Shown here: positions 52,333 to 61,699 of the stretch, in pieces
Position numbering within the stretch: position 1 is the stretch's first letter
How the letters are laid out: every line of letters begins with the position of its first letter
Origin: Caldimonas thermodepolymerans
GTDB lineage: Bacteria > Pseudomonadota > Gammaproteobacteria > Burkholderiales > Burkholderiaceae_C
NCBI RefSeq assembly: GCF_015476235.1
Contig: NZ_CP064338.1
Span: forward strand, 3,286,001-3,350,000
DNA: 64,000 nucleotides
Reading direction: 5' to 3'
Program-made: the position numbers and the translations under genes
Notes under the pieces: generated by a model
What the model saw: only the letters and a program-made list of their open reading frames with translations
Told to the model about the DNA's origin: nothing
Database searches by the model: none

Positions 52333-53565
52333 TCAGGGGCGGCGCGCGGCGATCTCGCCCGCGCTGCGCAGCGCGCCCAGCACGGCCAGCGCCCCCAGCA
52401 GTTCCATGATCGCGATCGAGCTGAGCGCCACCGGCGCCAGCTGCGCGGCAAAGCCCGCATGCGAGCCCTGCAGGTCGGCGTACATCACCAGCGCGGTGGC
52501 CGACAGCGGGGTCAGCGCCAGGCTCACGCCCACGCCCTGCCGCAGTGACTGCCCGCTGAACCAGCCGAGCATGAACACCGCAGCCGACTTCGCGGCGGCA
52601 CGCGCGGCCATCGCCGCCAGCGCGAGCAGGCCGCCCGCGGCCAGCCCCTCGACCGGCCAGGCCGACCCGACGATCACGAACAGCATCAGCACCAGCACGC
52701 CGCCGGCGGTGCCGAAGTGGCGCGGCCACACCCAGGGGCGCTCGGTGGTGTTGCGCAGCCACAGGCCCGCCATCAGCGGCACCAGCAGCGTCGACCAGCC
52801 GAAGGTCTTGGTCAGCGCCAGCGCCAGCGTGATCAGGCCCAGCAGCAGCAGCGTCGCGTTCTCGTTGCGCAGGTCCAGCCCGCGCGCCACGCGCGCCACC
52901 CCGTAGCCGAGCAGCCCGGCGAGCAGGAAGGAGCCGACGAACACGTACAGCGGCTGCACGATCGCCTGCACCGGGTTCTGCCCCTGGTCCAGGTCCAGCC
53001 AGGCCAGCAGCAGCTTGCTGGCGAACACGCCATACAGCGTGTTGAGCGCCGAGAGCATGTAGACGCGCTCGGTCACCTGCCCCTCGGCGCCGAACTCCGA
53101 GGCCACGCGCGCGATCACCGCGGGCGAGGCCGGCACGGCCAGCACCGCCACTGCGGCGGCCGACGGCGTGTCCAGGCCCAGGTAGCGCATCGCGAGGTAC
53201 ACCGTGCCGAAGGTCAGCAGCGACTCGGCCAGGCTGGTGACCAGCAGGAAGGGGTTGGTGCGCAGCCAGCGCAGCCGCACGCGCGCGCCCAGCTCGAACA
53301 GCAGCAGCGCAAGCGCCAGGTCCAGGATCATCCGCACCACCGGCGGGATCTCGCCGGTGGCCGCCACGCCATGCCCGGAGACGGCCACGCCCAGGCCGAC
53401 CAGCGAATAGCCGACGATGCGCGGCAGCCCCAGGAAGCGGAACACTCCTTCGCCGATCAGCGCTCCCGCGATCACGACCAGCGACAACCCGAGCAGGGCG
53501 CGGGTGGACGACCAGTCGACGACCACGCCGAGAAAGGACTGTGCCTGCAACCACTGGTCCACCAT
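52333..53565 (-). CDS. CPA2-family cation:proton antiporter, membrane domain only
   Basis: 410-aa Na+/H+ or K+/H+ exchanger of the KefB/KefC/CPA2 superfamily. About 11-13 membrane segments; family patterns RIVGYSLVGLGVAVS, DLALALLLFELGARV and VLAVPASPAVIARVASEFGA are present. It stops after the transport domain: no TrkA-N/RCK nucleotide-binding module, unlike KefB/C. The ATG at 53565, with GGAGATC 6 bp upstream, is preferred over the longer frame. It lies directly upstream of a glutamate-cysteine-ligase-type gene. Confidence 0.88.
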   Translation of the reverse strand: MVDQWLQAQSFLGVVVDWSSTRALLGLSLVVIAGALIGEGVFRFLGLPRIVGYSLVGLGVAVSGHGVAATGEIPPVVRMILDLALALLLFELGARVRLRWLRTNPFLLVTSLAESLLTFGTVYLAMRYLGLDTPSAAAVAVLAVPASPAVIARVASEFGAEGQVTERVYMLSALNTLYGVFASKLLLAWLDLDQGQNPVQAIVQPLYVFVGSFLLAGLLGYGVARVARGLDLRNENATLLLLGLITLALALTKTFGWSTLLVPLMAGLWLRNTTERPWVWPRHFGTAGGVLVLMLFVIVGSAWPVEGLAAGGLLALAAMAARAAAKSAAVFMLGWFSGQSLRQGVGVSLALTPLSATALVMYADLQGSHAGFAAQLAPVALSSIAIMELLGALAVLGALRSAGEIAARRP

Positions 53566-54072
53566 CACGCGATCTCCTTGTTGTTCGTTGAGCGGCCGTT
53601 GCCGCCACGCGGCCCGGGCCACGCGGCCGGCCGGCGGCTGCCCCGAGGCAGCCTCGTATGGCAAATGCAATGCCGCAGCACCGGCACCAGCCCGAAAGCC
53701 GGCAGGCGTGCCCTGCCGGCACGCCCCCACCCTGGTCCTGACCTGGGGGGCAGGGAGCGACCGGGCCCCCGGACCCGGCTGTGGCATTCTGCCGTACCCG
53801 CCGCTGGCCTCGGACGCCTGGCGGCCGGGCGGGCCTTGAGGAAGGCTAAAAAAGATCCCCCGCGCGCAGGCGGGGGAGAACGCTTCTTGGCCGCTGTGCG
53901 GGACGCGGAAGTCCGGGCGTCCCCACAGACGGCGCCGATCCTACTGGGAAACATTTGCACGCCAATCTTTACCCGTGCACACCGGTGAGATTTGCGTGAC
54001 GGTTTCCCCGGCCGGCCGGGGATCCGGGCAGGCGCGCGGCAACGGGGGCGCGCCGCGCCTGCCGAGGCCGCC
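53566..54072. other. 507-bp gap without a gene, rich in hairpins
   Basis: No credible coding sequence on either strand. Hairpins: 53698-53706/53712-53720 (9 bp), 53856-53863/53870-53877 (8 bp, terminator-like), 53900-53906/53917-53923 (7 bp), and a 16-bp G/C palindrome at 54006-54021. The promoter of the antiporter gene should be in its left part, but no clear -35/-10 pair stands out. Confidence 0.5.
53848..53877 (-). terminator. Terminator-like hairpin downstream of yegP
   Basis: 8-bp stem TCCCCCGC/GCGGGGGA (53856-53863 with 53870-53877). On the minus strand it is followed within two bases by a run of six T. It lies about 195 bp after the yegP stop. Confidence 0.65.
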
Positions 54073-54408
54073 TCAGGCGGTCAGGTCCTTGACCGTGGCC
54101 TGGGGCGCATGCGCCTTCACCGAGGCGACGCCGTTTTCCATGGCGCTCCTGGACGAATACATCTCGCTGCGCCCGATCACCTGGCCGTTGGTGGCGGTCA
54201 GCACGAAGTACGGCGAGCCGTCCTTGGCTTCCTTGCGCTCGTAGCGCGCGTCGTTGGGCGCGTTCTTCTGGACCGAAGCGATCCCGTCCAGCGCCGACGC
54301 CTTGGTCTTGTACGTCTCGCTCGACAGGATGACCTGGTGGTTCGCCGCCTTCAGGTTGAAGACGTACTGCCCGTTCGCCGCGGTCTTGAGTTCGAAATAC
54401 CCTGCCAT
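54073..54408 (-). CDS. YegP family protein (two DUF1508 repeats)
   Basis: 111 aa made of two tandem DUF1508 units: GYFELKTAANGQYVFNLKAANHQVILSSETYKTKASALDGIASVQKNAP and a second copy SPYFVLTATNGQVIGRSEMYSSRSAMENGVASVKAHAP (positions about 3-52 and 62-105). ATG at 54408 with GGAGAGGG upstream; the longer frame to 54612 is not supported. Small soluble protein, function unknown; the fold is a swapped beta-beta-beta-alpha unit. Confidence 0.9.
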   Translation of the reverse strand: MAGYFELKTAANGQYVFNLKAANHQVILSSETYKTKASALDGIASVQKNAPNDARYERKEAKDGSPYFVLTATNGQVIGRSEMYSSRSAMENGVASVKAHAPQATVKDLTA

Positions 54409-54590
54409 GAAGCCCTCTCCACACTGACGCGGTGCACCACCCGCGAAACGACCGGGGAGTCTGCGGCCGGCACGTGCAGCTGGAGCCTGGCCCCGGCCGC
54501 CTCCTGGCAGGCACTCCCCTCCCGGTGCGAAGGCAGGATAACGACCGTTACAAACGGACGTCAACGCAAGGTAATCCCTGAGCAACAGGC

Positions 54591-54624
54591 GCAAAAAAAC
54601 AGGCCCTCGCAAGGAGGGCCTGTT
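54591..54624 (-). terminator. Intrinsic terminator of the initiator tRNA gene
   Basis: 11-bp stem (54598-54608 with 54614-54624, loop 5 nt) followed on the minus strand by seven T (54597-54591). It begins 9 bp after the tRNA CCA end. Confidence 0.95.
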
Positions 54625-54632
54625 CGGGAATT

Positions 54633-54709
<77 letters not shown>

Positions 54710-54722
54710 TCGGGAAAGCAAA

Positions 54723-54752
54723 ACTATAGCATGTTTTTCGCCGGCAACGCAA
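54723..54752 (-). promoter_or_regulatory. Promoter of the initiator tRNA gene
   Basis: Minus strand: -35 TTGCGT (54747-54752), 18-bp spacer, -10 TATAGT (54723-54728), placing the start a few bases before the mature tRNA 5' end. Together with the terminator this makes a monocistronic unit. Confidence 0.75.
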
Positions 54753-54784
54753 GACCATGGTGAGATCTTCGGCAAGCCCGCCGG

Positions 54785-56671
54785 CTAGAGGCCGGCGGCG
54801 TCCAGGGTCTGCAGGAAGCGGTCGGCCGACTGGAAGCCGATCACGCGCAGCTGCGGCAGCTCGCGGCCGCTGGCGTCGAAGAACAGCGTGCCGGGCGGCC
54901 CGAACAGGCCGAAGCGCTTGAGCAGCGCGCGGTCGTCGCGGTTGTTGGCCGTGACGTCGGCCTTCAGCAGCAGCGCATTGGCGAGCCTGGCCCGCACGCG
55001 CGGGTCGCTGAAGGTGAAGGCCTCCATCTCCTTGCACGAGACGCACCAGTCGGCATAGAAGTCCAGCATCACCGGCCGGCCGGCGCGGGCCAGCACGGCC
55101 TCCAGTTCCTCGACGCTGCGCACCGGCTCGAAGCCCGGACCGGCATCGGTCGCGGCCTCGGCGCGGGCCAGGTGGGCCAGCGGCTGCCAGGGATCGCGCC
55201 CCCCGGAGGCCGCACCGACGAGCTGGATCGCGCCCAGCACCGCCAGCACCACGCCCACGCCCTTGAAGAAGCGCTGCCAGCCGCGCGCGCCGGGCGGCAG
55301 CGTGTCGAACACCTTGAGGTAGACCGCGGCCACCAGCAGCAGCGCGCCCCACAGCAGCATCGCGAGCCAGCCCGGCAGCACCGGCTGCAGCATCCAGATC
55401 GCCACCGCGATCAGCAGCGCGCCGAAGAAGTGCTTGACGTGCTCCATCCAGGCCCCGCCGCGCGGCAGCCAGCGCCCCGCCGACGCGCCGATCAGCAGCA
55501 GCGGCACGCTCATGCCTGCGGCCAGCGCGAACAGCGCCGCCCCGCCCAGCACCACGTCGCGGGTCTGGCTGATGTAGACGAGCGCGCCGGCCAGCGGCGC
55601 CGCCACGCAGGGGCTGACGATGAGCGCCGACAGTCCGCCCATCAGGAACACCGCGAGGAAGCGCCCGCCGTGCAGCCGCCCGGAGGCCTGCTGGACCCGG
55701 TCGCGCCAGCCCGAGGGCAGCTGCAGCTCGTAGAAGCCGAACATCGACAGCGCCAGCAGCACCAGCAGCGCGGCGAACGCGCCCAGCACCCAGGGCGTCT
55801 GCAGCCAGGCCGCCAGCCCTTCGCCCGCCAGCCCCGCGGCGACGCCGAATGCGGTGTAGACCAGCGCCATGCCGAGCGAGTAGCTGGCTGCCAGCCCGAA
55901 CGCCCGGCCCCGGCTGACCGGGCGCCCGTCGGCCTCGGCCTGCCCGACGATGATCGAGGACAGGATCGGCAGCATCGGCAGCACGCAGGGGGTCAGCGAC
56001 AGCAGCACGCCCGCGACGAAGAACACCGCCACCACGGTGGGCAGCCGCCCGCTCTCCAGCGCCGCGGCGATGCGGTCGCTGTCGGTGGGCGAGCGGGTGT
56101 TGATCAGGTTCGCCGGCACCGGCGCCGCACCGGTGAGCGACTGCAGCGAGGCGGCCAGACCGCCGGACGCACCCCAGCGTTCGGCCTGCGCCTCGGTCAG
56201 CAGCGCCACCCGGTTGGCCGGCGCGCCGAAGGCGGCCAGCGCGACCTCGACGTGGTGGTCCATCGGCGGGTAGCACAGCCCCTTGTCGGCGCAGCCCTGG
56301 CTGGTCACGGTGAGCCGGAACGGCCCCTCGGCCTGCACCACCGGCAGCCGGATGCGCAGCGTGCCGCGGTGGGTCTCGACGTCCTTCTCGAAGGTCCGGT
56401 CGTACTTGACCTCGCCGCGCGGGATCTCCGGGGTGCCCAGCACCGCGGGCGGCGTGGCCGCGAAGCGGAACTGCTCGCGGTACATGTAGTAGCCGTCGGC
56501 GACGTCGAAGCGCAGCTCCAGCGTGCGCTCGTCCAGCGCCGCGGCGGCGAAGCGGAACGCCACCTCCGGCTCGAGGAAATCGTCGTCGTCATCGGCCCGC
56601 ACGCCGCCGGCCAGCACCGCCAGGCCCAGGGCCAGCAACGCCGCCAGCAGCCAGCGGATGGCACCGGTCAT
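54785..56671 (-). CDS. dsbD: Thiol:disulfide interchange protein DsbD
   Basis: 628 aa. Carries electrons from cytoplasmic thioredoxin to periplasmic DsbC/CcmG. Signal peptide (about 1-27) with an acidic run DDDDD just after. The N-terminal alpha domain has the Cys pair in SQGCADKGLCYPP. The eight-TM beta domain has LTPCVLPMLPI and SPCVAAPLAGAL, and the C-terminal thioredoxin-like gamma domain has YADWCVSCKEME. The ATG at 56671 overlaps the cutA stop (ATGA). A U-less hairpin (54778-54798) spans its stop codon and may aid termination. Confidence 0.96.
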   Translation of the reverse strand: MTGAIRWLLAALLALGLAVLAGGVRADDDDDFLEPEVAFRFAAAALDERTLELRFDVADGYYMYREQFRFAATPPAVLGTPEIPRGEVKYDRTFEKDVETHRGTLRIRLPVVQAEGPFRLTVTSQGCADKGLCYPPMDHHVEVALAAFGAPANRVALLTEAQAERWGASGGLAASLQSLTGAAPVPANLINTRSPTDSDRIAAALESGRLPTVVAVFFVAGVLLSLTPCVLPMLPILSSIIVGQAEADGRPVSRGRAFGLAASYSLGMALVYTAFGVAAGLAGEGLAAWLQTPWVLGAFAALLVLLALSMFGFYELQLPSGWRDRVQQASGRLHGGRFLAVFLMGGLSALIVSPCVAAPLAGALVYISQTRDVVLGGAALFALAAGMSVPLLLIGASAGRWLPRGGAWMEHVKHFFGALLIAVAIWMLQPVLPGWLAMLLWGALLLVAAVYLKVFDTLPPGARGWQRFFKGVGVVLAVLGAIQLVGAASGGRDPWQPLAHLARAEAATDAGPGFEPVRSVEELEAVLARAGRPVMLDFYADWCVSCKEMEAFTFSDPRVRARLANALLLKADVTANNRDDRALLKRFGLFGPPGTLFFDASGRELPQLRVIGFQSADRFLQTLDAAGL

Positions 56672-57012
56672 GGCCTGTCTCCTTGCTGCATCTCTGAGAC
56701 CAGCCAGCGCAGGTACGGTTCCAGCCCGTCCGTGACCGACGTCGCGATCAGCTCCGGCACCTCGTAGGCGTGCAGCTCGGGCAGCCGCGCCTTCAGTGCA
56801 GGCCAGCGCGCCTCGGTGGTCTTCAGGACCAGCAGGCACTCGCCGCCCTCCTCGATCCGGCCCTGCCACCAGTACATCGAGCGCACCCCCGGCAGGATGT
56901 TGACGCAGGCCACCAGGCGCTCTTCCAGCAGGCGCCGCGCCAGCGCGGCGGCCGCGGCCTCGTCGGCCACGGTGCTGAAGGCCAGCAGCGGACGGCCCTG
57001 AACTTCGCTCAT
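56668..57012 (-). CDS. cutA: Divalent-cation tolerance protein CutA
   Basis: 114-aa trimeric CutA1. Motifs: LLAFSTVADEAAAAALARRLLEERLVACVNIL, SMYWWQGRIEEGGECLLVLKT and HAYEVPELIATSVTDGLEPYLRWL, all typical. The ATG at 57012 starts the family sequence; the long upstream frame is a shadow of the ABC permease. cutA next to dsbD is a common pairing (cutA was first found in the cutA/dipZ locus). Confidence 0.95.
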   Translation of the reverse strand: MSEVQGRPLLAFSTVADEAAAAALARRLLEERLVACVNILPGVRSMYWWQGRIEEGGECLLVLKTTEARWPALKARLPELHAYEVPELIATSVTDGLEPYLRWLVSEMQQGDRP

Positions 57013-57026
57013 CAGCCCCTCCTCGC

Positions 57027-57812
57027 TCACTTGAAGAACCGCCGGCGCGTCAGCACCAGCGCGACGTAGTACCCCACCGCGGCGTACCCGGCCAGCACCG
57101 CGGCCGGAGCCGCCACCTGCTGCGGCCACTGGCCGATCACCAGCGGGCGCACCAGCTCGACGGCCGCGGTCAGCGGCAGCCACGGCGCGACCTGCTGCAG
57201 CCAGCCCGGCAGCTGGTCGGTCGGGAAGTAGACGCCGGAGACGAAGGTCATGGGCGTCAGCACCAGGGTGAAGTAGTAGGTGAAGAAGTCGTAGTTCCTC
57301 GCCAGCGCGTTGAACACCAGCGCCAGCGACGAGAACGTGATGCCGACCAGGAACAGCAGCGGCAGCGCCAGCACCAGGGTCGGCGCCCGGCTGATGCCCA
57401 GCGCCACCAGCACCAGCGCGATCGCCACCGAGGTGAACAGCGCCTTCATCGCGGCCCACAGCATCTCGGCGAAGACGATGTCGTCCAGCGACACCGGCGC
57501 GTTCATGATGCCGTCCCAGGTCTTCTGCACGTGCATGCGCGAGAAGGCCGAGTACAGCCCCTCGAACGAGGCCGCGTTCATCGCGCTCATGCAGATGCTG
57601 CCCGAGGCGAGGAACACGATGTAGGGCATGCCCGCCACCTCGCCGACCAGCGCACCCAGGCCGTAGCCGAAGGCGACCAGCACGATCAGCGGCTCGGCGA
57701 TGTTGCCGATCAGGCTGGGCACGGCCAGCTTGCGCCACACCAGCAGGTTGCGCTGCACCACCGGCCAGATGCGCGAGGACAGGCGGGGCGGTGCGTACAG
57801 GGAAATCAGCAT
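57027..57812 (-). CDS. ABC-2-type permease, NodJ-like
   Basis: 261 aa with six membrane segments. Matches the NodJ/ABC-2 exporter family: RNLLVWRKLAVPSLIGNIAEPLIVLVAFGYGLG at the N-terminus and TFVSGVYFPTDQLPGWLQQVAPWLPLTAAVELVRPL. In rhizobia NodIJ exports Nod factors; non-symbiotic betaproteobacteria carry the ancestral pair with an undefined substrate. 13 bp after the ATPase gene. Confidence 0.9.
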   Translation of the reverse strand: MLISLYAPPRLSSRIWPVVQRNLLVWRKLAVPSLIGNIAEPLIVLVAFGYGLGALVGEVAGMPYIVFLASGSICMSAMNAASFEGLYSAFSRMHVQKTWDGIMNAPVSLDDIVFAEMLWAAMKALFTSVAIALVLVALGISRAPTLVLALPLLFLVGITFSSLALVFNALARNYDFFTYYFTLVLTPMTFVSGVYFPTDQLPGWLQQVAPWLPLTAAVELVRPLVIGQWPQQVAAPAAVLAGYAAVGYYVALVLTRRRFFK

Positions 57813-57825
57813 GTCCGGTCCTTCC

Positions 57826-58749
57826 TCAGGCGTCGTCGCGGATCTGGCGACCGGTGAGCTTCAGGAACAGGTCCTCCAGGTTGGCCGGGCGGTGCAGGTA
57901 GCGCACCGCCGGGTCGCGCGACAGCACTTCCAGCAGCGGCCGGGGCTGGCGCAGGTAGAAGAACACCGTCTCGCCGATCACCTCGACCCGGTCGGCCAGC
58001 GCGCGATGGCGCTCCGCGGTCGCGGGCGCGCCCTCGCCGTAGACCTCCACCACGTCGCTTTCGAGGTGCTGCGCGATCAGCCCGCGCGGCGTGCCTTCGG
58101 CGATCTTCTGCCCCAGGTCGAGCACCAGCAGCCGGTCGCACAGGCGCTCGGCCTCGTCCATGAAGTGCGTCGTCAGCAGGATGGATTTTCCCTGCTGCAG
58201 CAGCAGCTTCAGGCGCTCCCACATCAGGTGGCGCGCCTGCGGGTCCAGCCCGGTGGTCGGCTCGTCCAGCAGCAGCAGGTCCGGGTCGTTGACCAATGCC
58301 CGCGCCAGGCTCAGCCGCCGGCGCATGCCGCCTGACAATTCGGCCGGCTTGGCGCCCGCCTTGGACTGCAGGGCCGCGAACTCGAGCAGCCGCGGCGCGC
58401 GCTCGGCCAGCACCGCGCGGGGAATGCCGAAGTAGCGCCCGTAGACGATCAGGTTCTCGAGGCAGGTGAAGTCCGGGTCCAGGCTGTCGAACTGCGACAC
58501 CACGCCCAGGCGCATCTTGGCCTCGCGCACCTGCTGGGGGACCGGCAGCCCGAAGGCCTCGATGCGCCCGGCGTCGGGGCCCACCAGCCCCAGGCACATG
58601 CGGATGGTGGTCGTCTTGCCGGCACCGTTGGGGCCGATCACCCCCAGGCATTCCCCGGCATGGATCTCGAACGACAGGTCGTTGACGACGGTGTGGCCGC
58701 CATAACGCTTGACCAGGTGCTGGACACGGAACAGGGTGGTGGGCGCCAT
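57826..58749 (-). CDS. ABC transporter ATP-binding protein, NodI-like
   Basis: 307-aa ATPase. Walker A GPNGAGKT (about residues 38-45), signature LSGGMRRR, Walker B LLLLDEPTTGLDP, H-loop LLTTHFMDEAERL. The C-terminal extension with YLHRPANLEDLFLKLTGRQIRDD is typical of NodI. ATG at 58749. Upstream gene of the exporter pair; its promoter should lie just after the alpha-operon terminator. Confidence 0.9.
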   Translation of the reverse strand: MAPTTLFRVQHLVKRYGGHTVVNDLSFEIHAGECLGVIGPNGAGKTTTIRMCLGLVGPDAGRIEAFGLPVPQQVREAKMRLGVVSQFDSLDPDFTCLENLIVYGRYFGIPRAVLAERAPRLLEFAALQSKAGAKPAELSGGMRRRLSLARALVNDPDLLLLDEPTTGLDPQARHLMWERLKLLLQQGKSILLTTHFMDEAERLCDRLLVLDLGQKIAEGTPRGLIAQHLESDVVEVYGEGAPATAERHRALADRVEVIGETVFFYLRQPRPLLEVLSRDPAVRYLHRPANLEDLFLKLTGRQIRDDA

Positions 58750-58810
58750 GGCGTGCAGTGTGCCAAAGGGCCGCGGCGGGTGCCGGGCCGCCGCGGGGAA
58801 TCCGGAAACG

Positions 58811-58835
58811 AAAAAGGCCAGCGGGAGCTGGCCTT
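58811..58835 (-). terminator. Intrinsic terminator of the alpha ribosomal operon
   Basis: 9-bp stem AAGGCCAGC/GCTGGCCTT (58814-58822 with 58827-58835) and, on the minus strand, a T5 tract. It lies 20 bp after the rplQ stop. Confidence 0.93.
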
Positions 58836-58854
58836 CGGGGGTGTGCAGCGCGGC

Positions 58855-59256
58855 TTACTCGGCAGCGGCTTCGCCTTCGGTCGCGGCTTCGGTCGGCTCC
58901 GGACGGTCGACCAGCTCGACGTAGGCCATCGGGGCGTTGTCGCCGACGCGGAAACCCATCTTCAGAATGCGGGTGTAGCCGCCCGGACGCTCCTTGTAGC
59001 GCGGGCCCAGCTCGTTGAACAGCTTGACCACGTTGTCGCGGTTGCGCAGGCGGGAGAAGGCCAGGCGCTTGTTGGCGACGGTGGGCTCCTTGGCCAGCGT
59101 GATCAGCGGCTCGACGACGCGGCGCAGTTCCTTGGCCTTGGGCAGGGTGGTCTTGATGGCCTCGTGCTCGATCAGCGAGTTGGCCATGTTGCGCAGCATC
59201 GCGAGGCGGTGCGACGAGGTGCGGTTGAGTTTGCGAAGACCGTGGCGGTGACGCAT
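58855..59256 (-). CDS. rplQ: 50S ribosomal protein L17 (bL17)
   Basis: 133 aa. Starts [32 protein letters not shown], the family signature, and ends in an acidic Glu/Ala tail. Last gene of the alpha operon; a strong hairpin separates it from rpoA. Confidence 0.98.
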   Translation of the reverse strand: MRHRHGLRKLNRTSSHRLAMLRNMANSLIEHEAIKTTLPKAKELRRVVEPLITLAKEPTVANKRLAFSRLRNRDNVVKLFNELGPRYKERPGGYTRILKMGFRVGDNAPMAYVELVDRPEPTEAATEGEAAAE

Positions 59257-59338
59257 GGTGCTTTCCTTTCCTTATAGAACCCCGGCCGGATCAGGTACCG
59301 GGGGGTGCACTGGGTTGAATCGGATCGTGGCAGGGACG

Positions 59339-59360
59339 CGGGGCCGGCGGGCCGGCCCCG
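59339..59360 (-). other. Strong U-less hairpin in the rpoA-rplQ gap
   Basis: 9-bp all-G/C stem (59339-59347 with 59352-59360, 4-nt loop), 9 bp after the rpoA stop. No U-tract, so full termination is unlikely; mRNA processing or stability is the more probable role. Confidence 0.65.
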
Positions 59361-59369
59361 TGCGCCGGA

Positions 59370-60356
59370 TCAGCGCTTGTCCAGGCCGGACGGCGGCCAG
59401 TTTTCCAGGCGCACGCCGAGCGTGAGACCGCGGGAAGCCAGGACTTCCTTGATCTCGTTGAGCGACTTGCGACCCAGGTTCGGGGTCTTGAGCAGCTCGG
59501 TCTCGGTGCGCTGGATCAGGTCGCCGATGTAGTAGATGTTTTCGGCCTTCAGGCAGTTGGCCGAACGCACCGTCAACTCCAGCTCGTCGACCGGACGCAG
59601 CAGGATCGGGTCGAACTGCTGGGCACGCTGGGCCGGCTGGTCGAAGGCGGCGATCTCGCTGCCTTCCAGCTGGGCGAACACGGCCAGCTGTTCCACCAGG
59701 ATCTTGGCCGAGGCGCGGATCGCTTCCTCCGGCGAGATGGCGCCGTTGGTCTCGATCTCCATCACCAGCTTGTCCAGGTCGGTGCGCTGCTCCACGCGGG
59801 CGCTTTCGACGGTGTAGCTGACGCGCTTGACCGGCGAGAACGAGGCGTCGAGGACGATGCGGCCGATGGCCTTGGTCGGCTCGTCCGCGTAGCGGCGCAG
59901 GTTGCCGGGGACGTAGCCGCGGCCCTTCTCGACCTTGATCTGCATGTCGAGCTTGCCGCCTTGCGACAGGTTCGCGATGACGTGGTCCGGGTTGATGATC
60001 TCGACGTCATGCGGCGTCTGAATGTCGCCGGCCGTCACCGGACCCTCGCCCTCCTTGCGCAGCACCAGCGTGACTTCCTCGCGGTTGTGCAGGCGGAACA
60101 CCACCCCCTTGAGGTTCAGCATGATGTGCACCACGTCTTCCTGCACGCCGTCGATCGTCGAGTACTCGTGCAGCACGCCGGCGATGGTGACTTCGGTCGG
60201 CGCATAACCCACCATCGACGACAGCAGGACGCGGCGCAGCGCGTTGCCCAGCGTGTGGCCGTAGCCGCGCTCGAAGGGCTCGAGCGTGACCTTCGCGCGG
60301 TGACCGCCCAGCGGCTCCACGTTGATGGCTTTGGGTTTCAGCAAATTCGTTTGCAT
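59370..60356 (-). CDS. rpoA: RNA polymerase alpha subunit
   Basis: 328 aa. N-terminal dimerisation domain with [29 protein letters not shown]-terminal domain with [42 protein letters not shown], the UP-element/activator-contacting alphaCTD. Full length for the family. Between rpsD and rplQ, the usual alpha-operon place. Confidence 0.98.
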   Translation of the reverse strand: MQTNLLKPKAINVEPLGGHRAKVTLEPFERGYGHTLGNALRRVLLSSMVGYAPTEVTIAGVLHEYSTIDGVQEDVVHIMLNLKGVVFRLHNREEVTLVLRKEGEGPVTAGDIQTPHDVEIINPDHVIANLSQGGKLDMQIKVEKGRGYVPGNLRRYADEPTKAIGRIVLDASFSPVKRVSYTVESARVEQRTDLDKLVMEIETNGAISPEEAIRASAKILVEQLAVFAQLEGSEIAAFDQPAQRAQQFDPILLRPVDELELTVRSANCLKAENIYYIGDLIQRTETELLKTPNLGRKSLNEIKEVLASRGLTLGVRLENWPPSGLDKR

Positions 60357-60449
60357 GAGGTCTTCCTGTCAATACCCTCGGCTCGTTACACCGATAAGGC
60401 TGATGGACCACCCGGCGGTTTCGTCCCCCGCCGGGAGAGGGAAATGAGG

Positions 60450-60471
60450 CGAACCCGCCAGGGCGGGTTCG
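60450..60471 (-). other. Hairpin in the rpsD-rpoA gap
   Basis: CGAACCCGC (60450-60458) pairs with GCGGGTTCG (60463-60471), 4-nt loop, 7 bp after the rpsD stop, in a 121-bp gap. No U-tract. Confidence 0.6.
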
Positions 60472-60477
60472 TCGGCA

Positions 60478-61101
60478 TCAGCGCGAGTACAGTTCGACGA
60501 TCAGCGACTCGTTGATCTCGGCGCCGAACTCGTCGCGATCCGGGACCTTCTTGAACACGCCCTCGAGCTTGGCGCCGTCCACCTGCACCCAGGCGGGCAG
60601 GCCGACCTGCTCGGCCAGCTTGAACGCTTCCTGGATGCGGGCCTGCTTCTTGGCCTTCTCGCGCACCGCCACCACGTCACCGGCCTTCACCATGTACGAC
60701 GGGATGTTCACGACCTCGCCGTTGACGGTGATCGCCTTGTGCGACACCAGCTGGCGCGCTTCCGCACGGGTGGAGCCGAAGCCCATGCGATACACGACGT
60801 TGTCCAGACGCGATTCCAGCAGCTGCAGCAGGTTCGAGCCGGTGTTGCCCTTGCGGCGCTCGGCCTCCGCGAAGTAGCGGCGGAACTGGCGCTCCAGCAC
60901 GCCGTACATGCGCTTGACCTTCTGCTTCTCGCGCAGCTGCAGGCCGTAGTCGGAGGTGCGGGAGCCGGAGGTGCGGCCATGCTGGCCGGGCTTGGTGTCG
61001 AACTTCGCCTTGTCACCGATGGCGCGACGGGCGCTCTTCAGGTACAGGTCGGTGCCTTCGCGGCGGGAGAGTTTTGCCTTGGGGCCGAGATAACGTGCCA
61101 C
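60478..61101 (-). CDS. rpsD: 30S ribosomal protein S4 (uS4)
   Basis: 207 aa, exactly the usual length, starting with GTG ([20 protein letters not shown] follows) after an AGAGGAAG ribosome-binding site. The S4 RNA-binding domain is seen in [34 protein letters not shown]. In E. coli S4 represses the alpha operon translationally. Confidence 0.98.
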   Translation of the reverse strand: MARYLGPKAKLSRREGTDLYLKSARRAIGDKAKFDTKPGQHGRTSGSRTSDYGLQLREKQKVKRMYGVLERQFRRYFAEAERRKGNTGSNLLQLLESRLDNVVYRMGFGSTRAEARQLVSHKAITVNGEVVNIPSYMVKAGDVVAVREKAKKQARIQEAFKLAEQVGLPAWVQVDGAKLEGVFKKVPDRDEFGAEINESLIVELYSR

Positions 61102-61262
61102 TTGAGTGCTTCCTCTGGAATCTGACGTGTCCCGGGGCGACCAGGTCACGCGAGTCTGGCGAGCTTGGAATTGTTCGAGCTGCTCAGACGGTGGGCTTCA
61201 ACGAAACCGCCGGCGCTGGTGCTCGCGCACCCGCCGGCGAACCAAAAACGCGCCAAATTGTA

Positions 61263-61667
61263 TTAGATGCGGCGGCGCTTCTGCGGACGGCAGCCGTTGT
61301 GGGGGATCGGCGTCACGTCGGAGATCGACGTGATGCGGATGCCCAGCGCCGCCAGCGCGCGCACCGACGATTCCCGGCCGGGGCCCGGGCCCTTGATCTG
61401 GACGTCCAGGTTCTTGATGCCCTGCTCCTGGGCGGCACGGCCGGCCGCCTCGGCCGCGACCTGCGCGGCGAACGGCGTAGACTTGCGCGAGCCCTTGAAG
61501 CCCTGGCCACCGCTGGACGCCCAGGACAGCGCGTTGCCTTGGCGGTCGGTGATCGTGATGATGGTGTTGTTGAACGATGCGTGCACGTGGGCGATCCCGT
61601 CCGCAATGTTCTTGCGGACCTTCTTGCTCACACGGCGGGCAGCGTTGTTGACAGGAGACTTAGCCAT
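61263..61667 (-). CDS. rpsK: 30S ribosomal protein S11 (uS11)
   Basis: 134 aa. Conserved [28 protein letters not shown] and the C-terminal [19 protein letters not shown] 161-bp gap follows before rpsD, slightly larger than is common. Confidence 0.98.
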   Translation of the reverse strand: MAKSPVNNAARRVSKKVRKNIADGIAHVHASFNNTIITITDRQGNALSWASSGGQGFKGSRKSTPFAAQVAAEAAGRAAQEQGIKNLDVQIKGPGPGRESSVRALAALGIRITSISDVTPIPHNGCRPQKRRRI

Positions 61668-61699
61668 GGAATCTTCTTTCAGTCAGCAGGAGCGGCCGG

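Noticed and set aside
54006-54021. 16-bp G/C palindrome as an attachment or resolution site
   Set aside because: Made only of CCGG/GGCC units, expected by chance in very GC-rich DNA; no integrase or element ends nearby.
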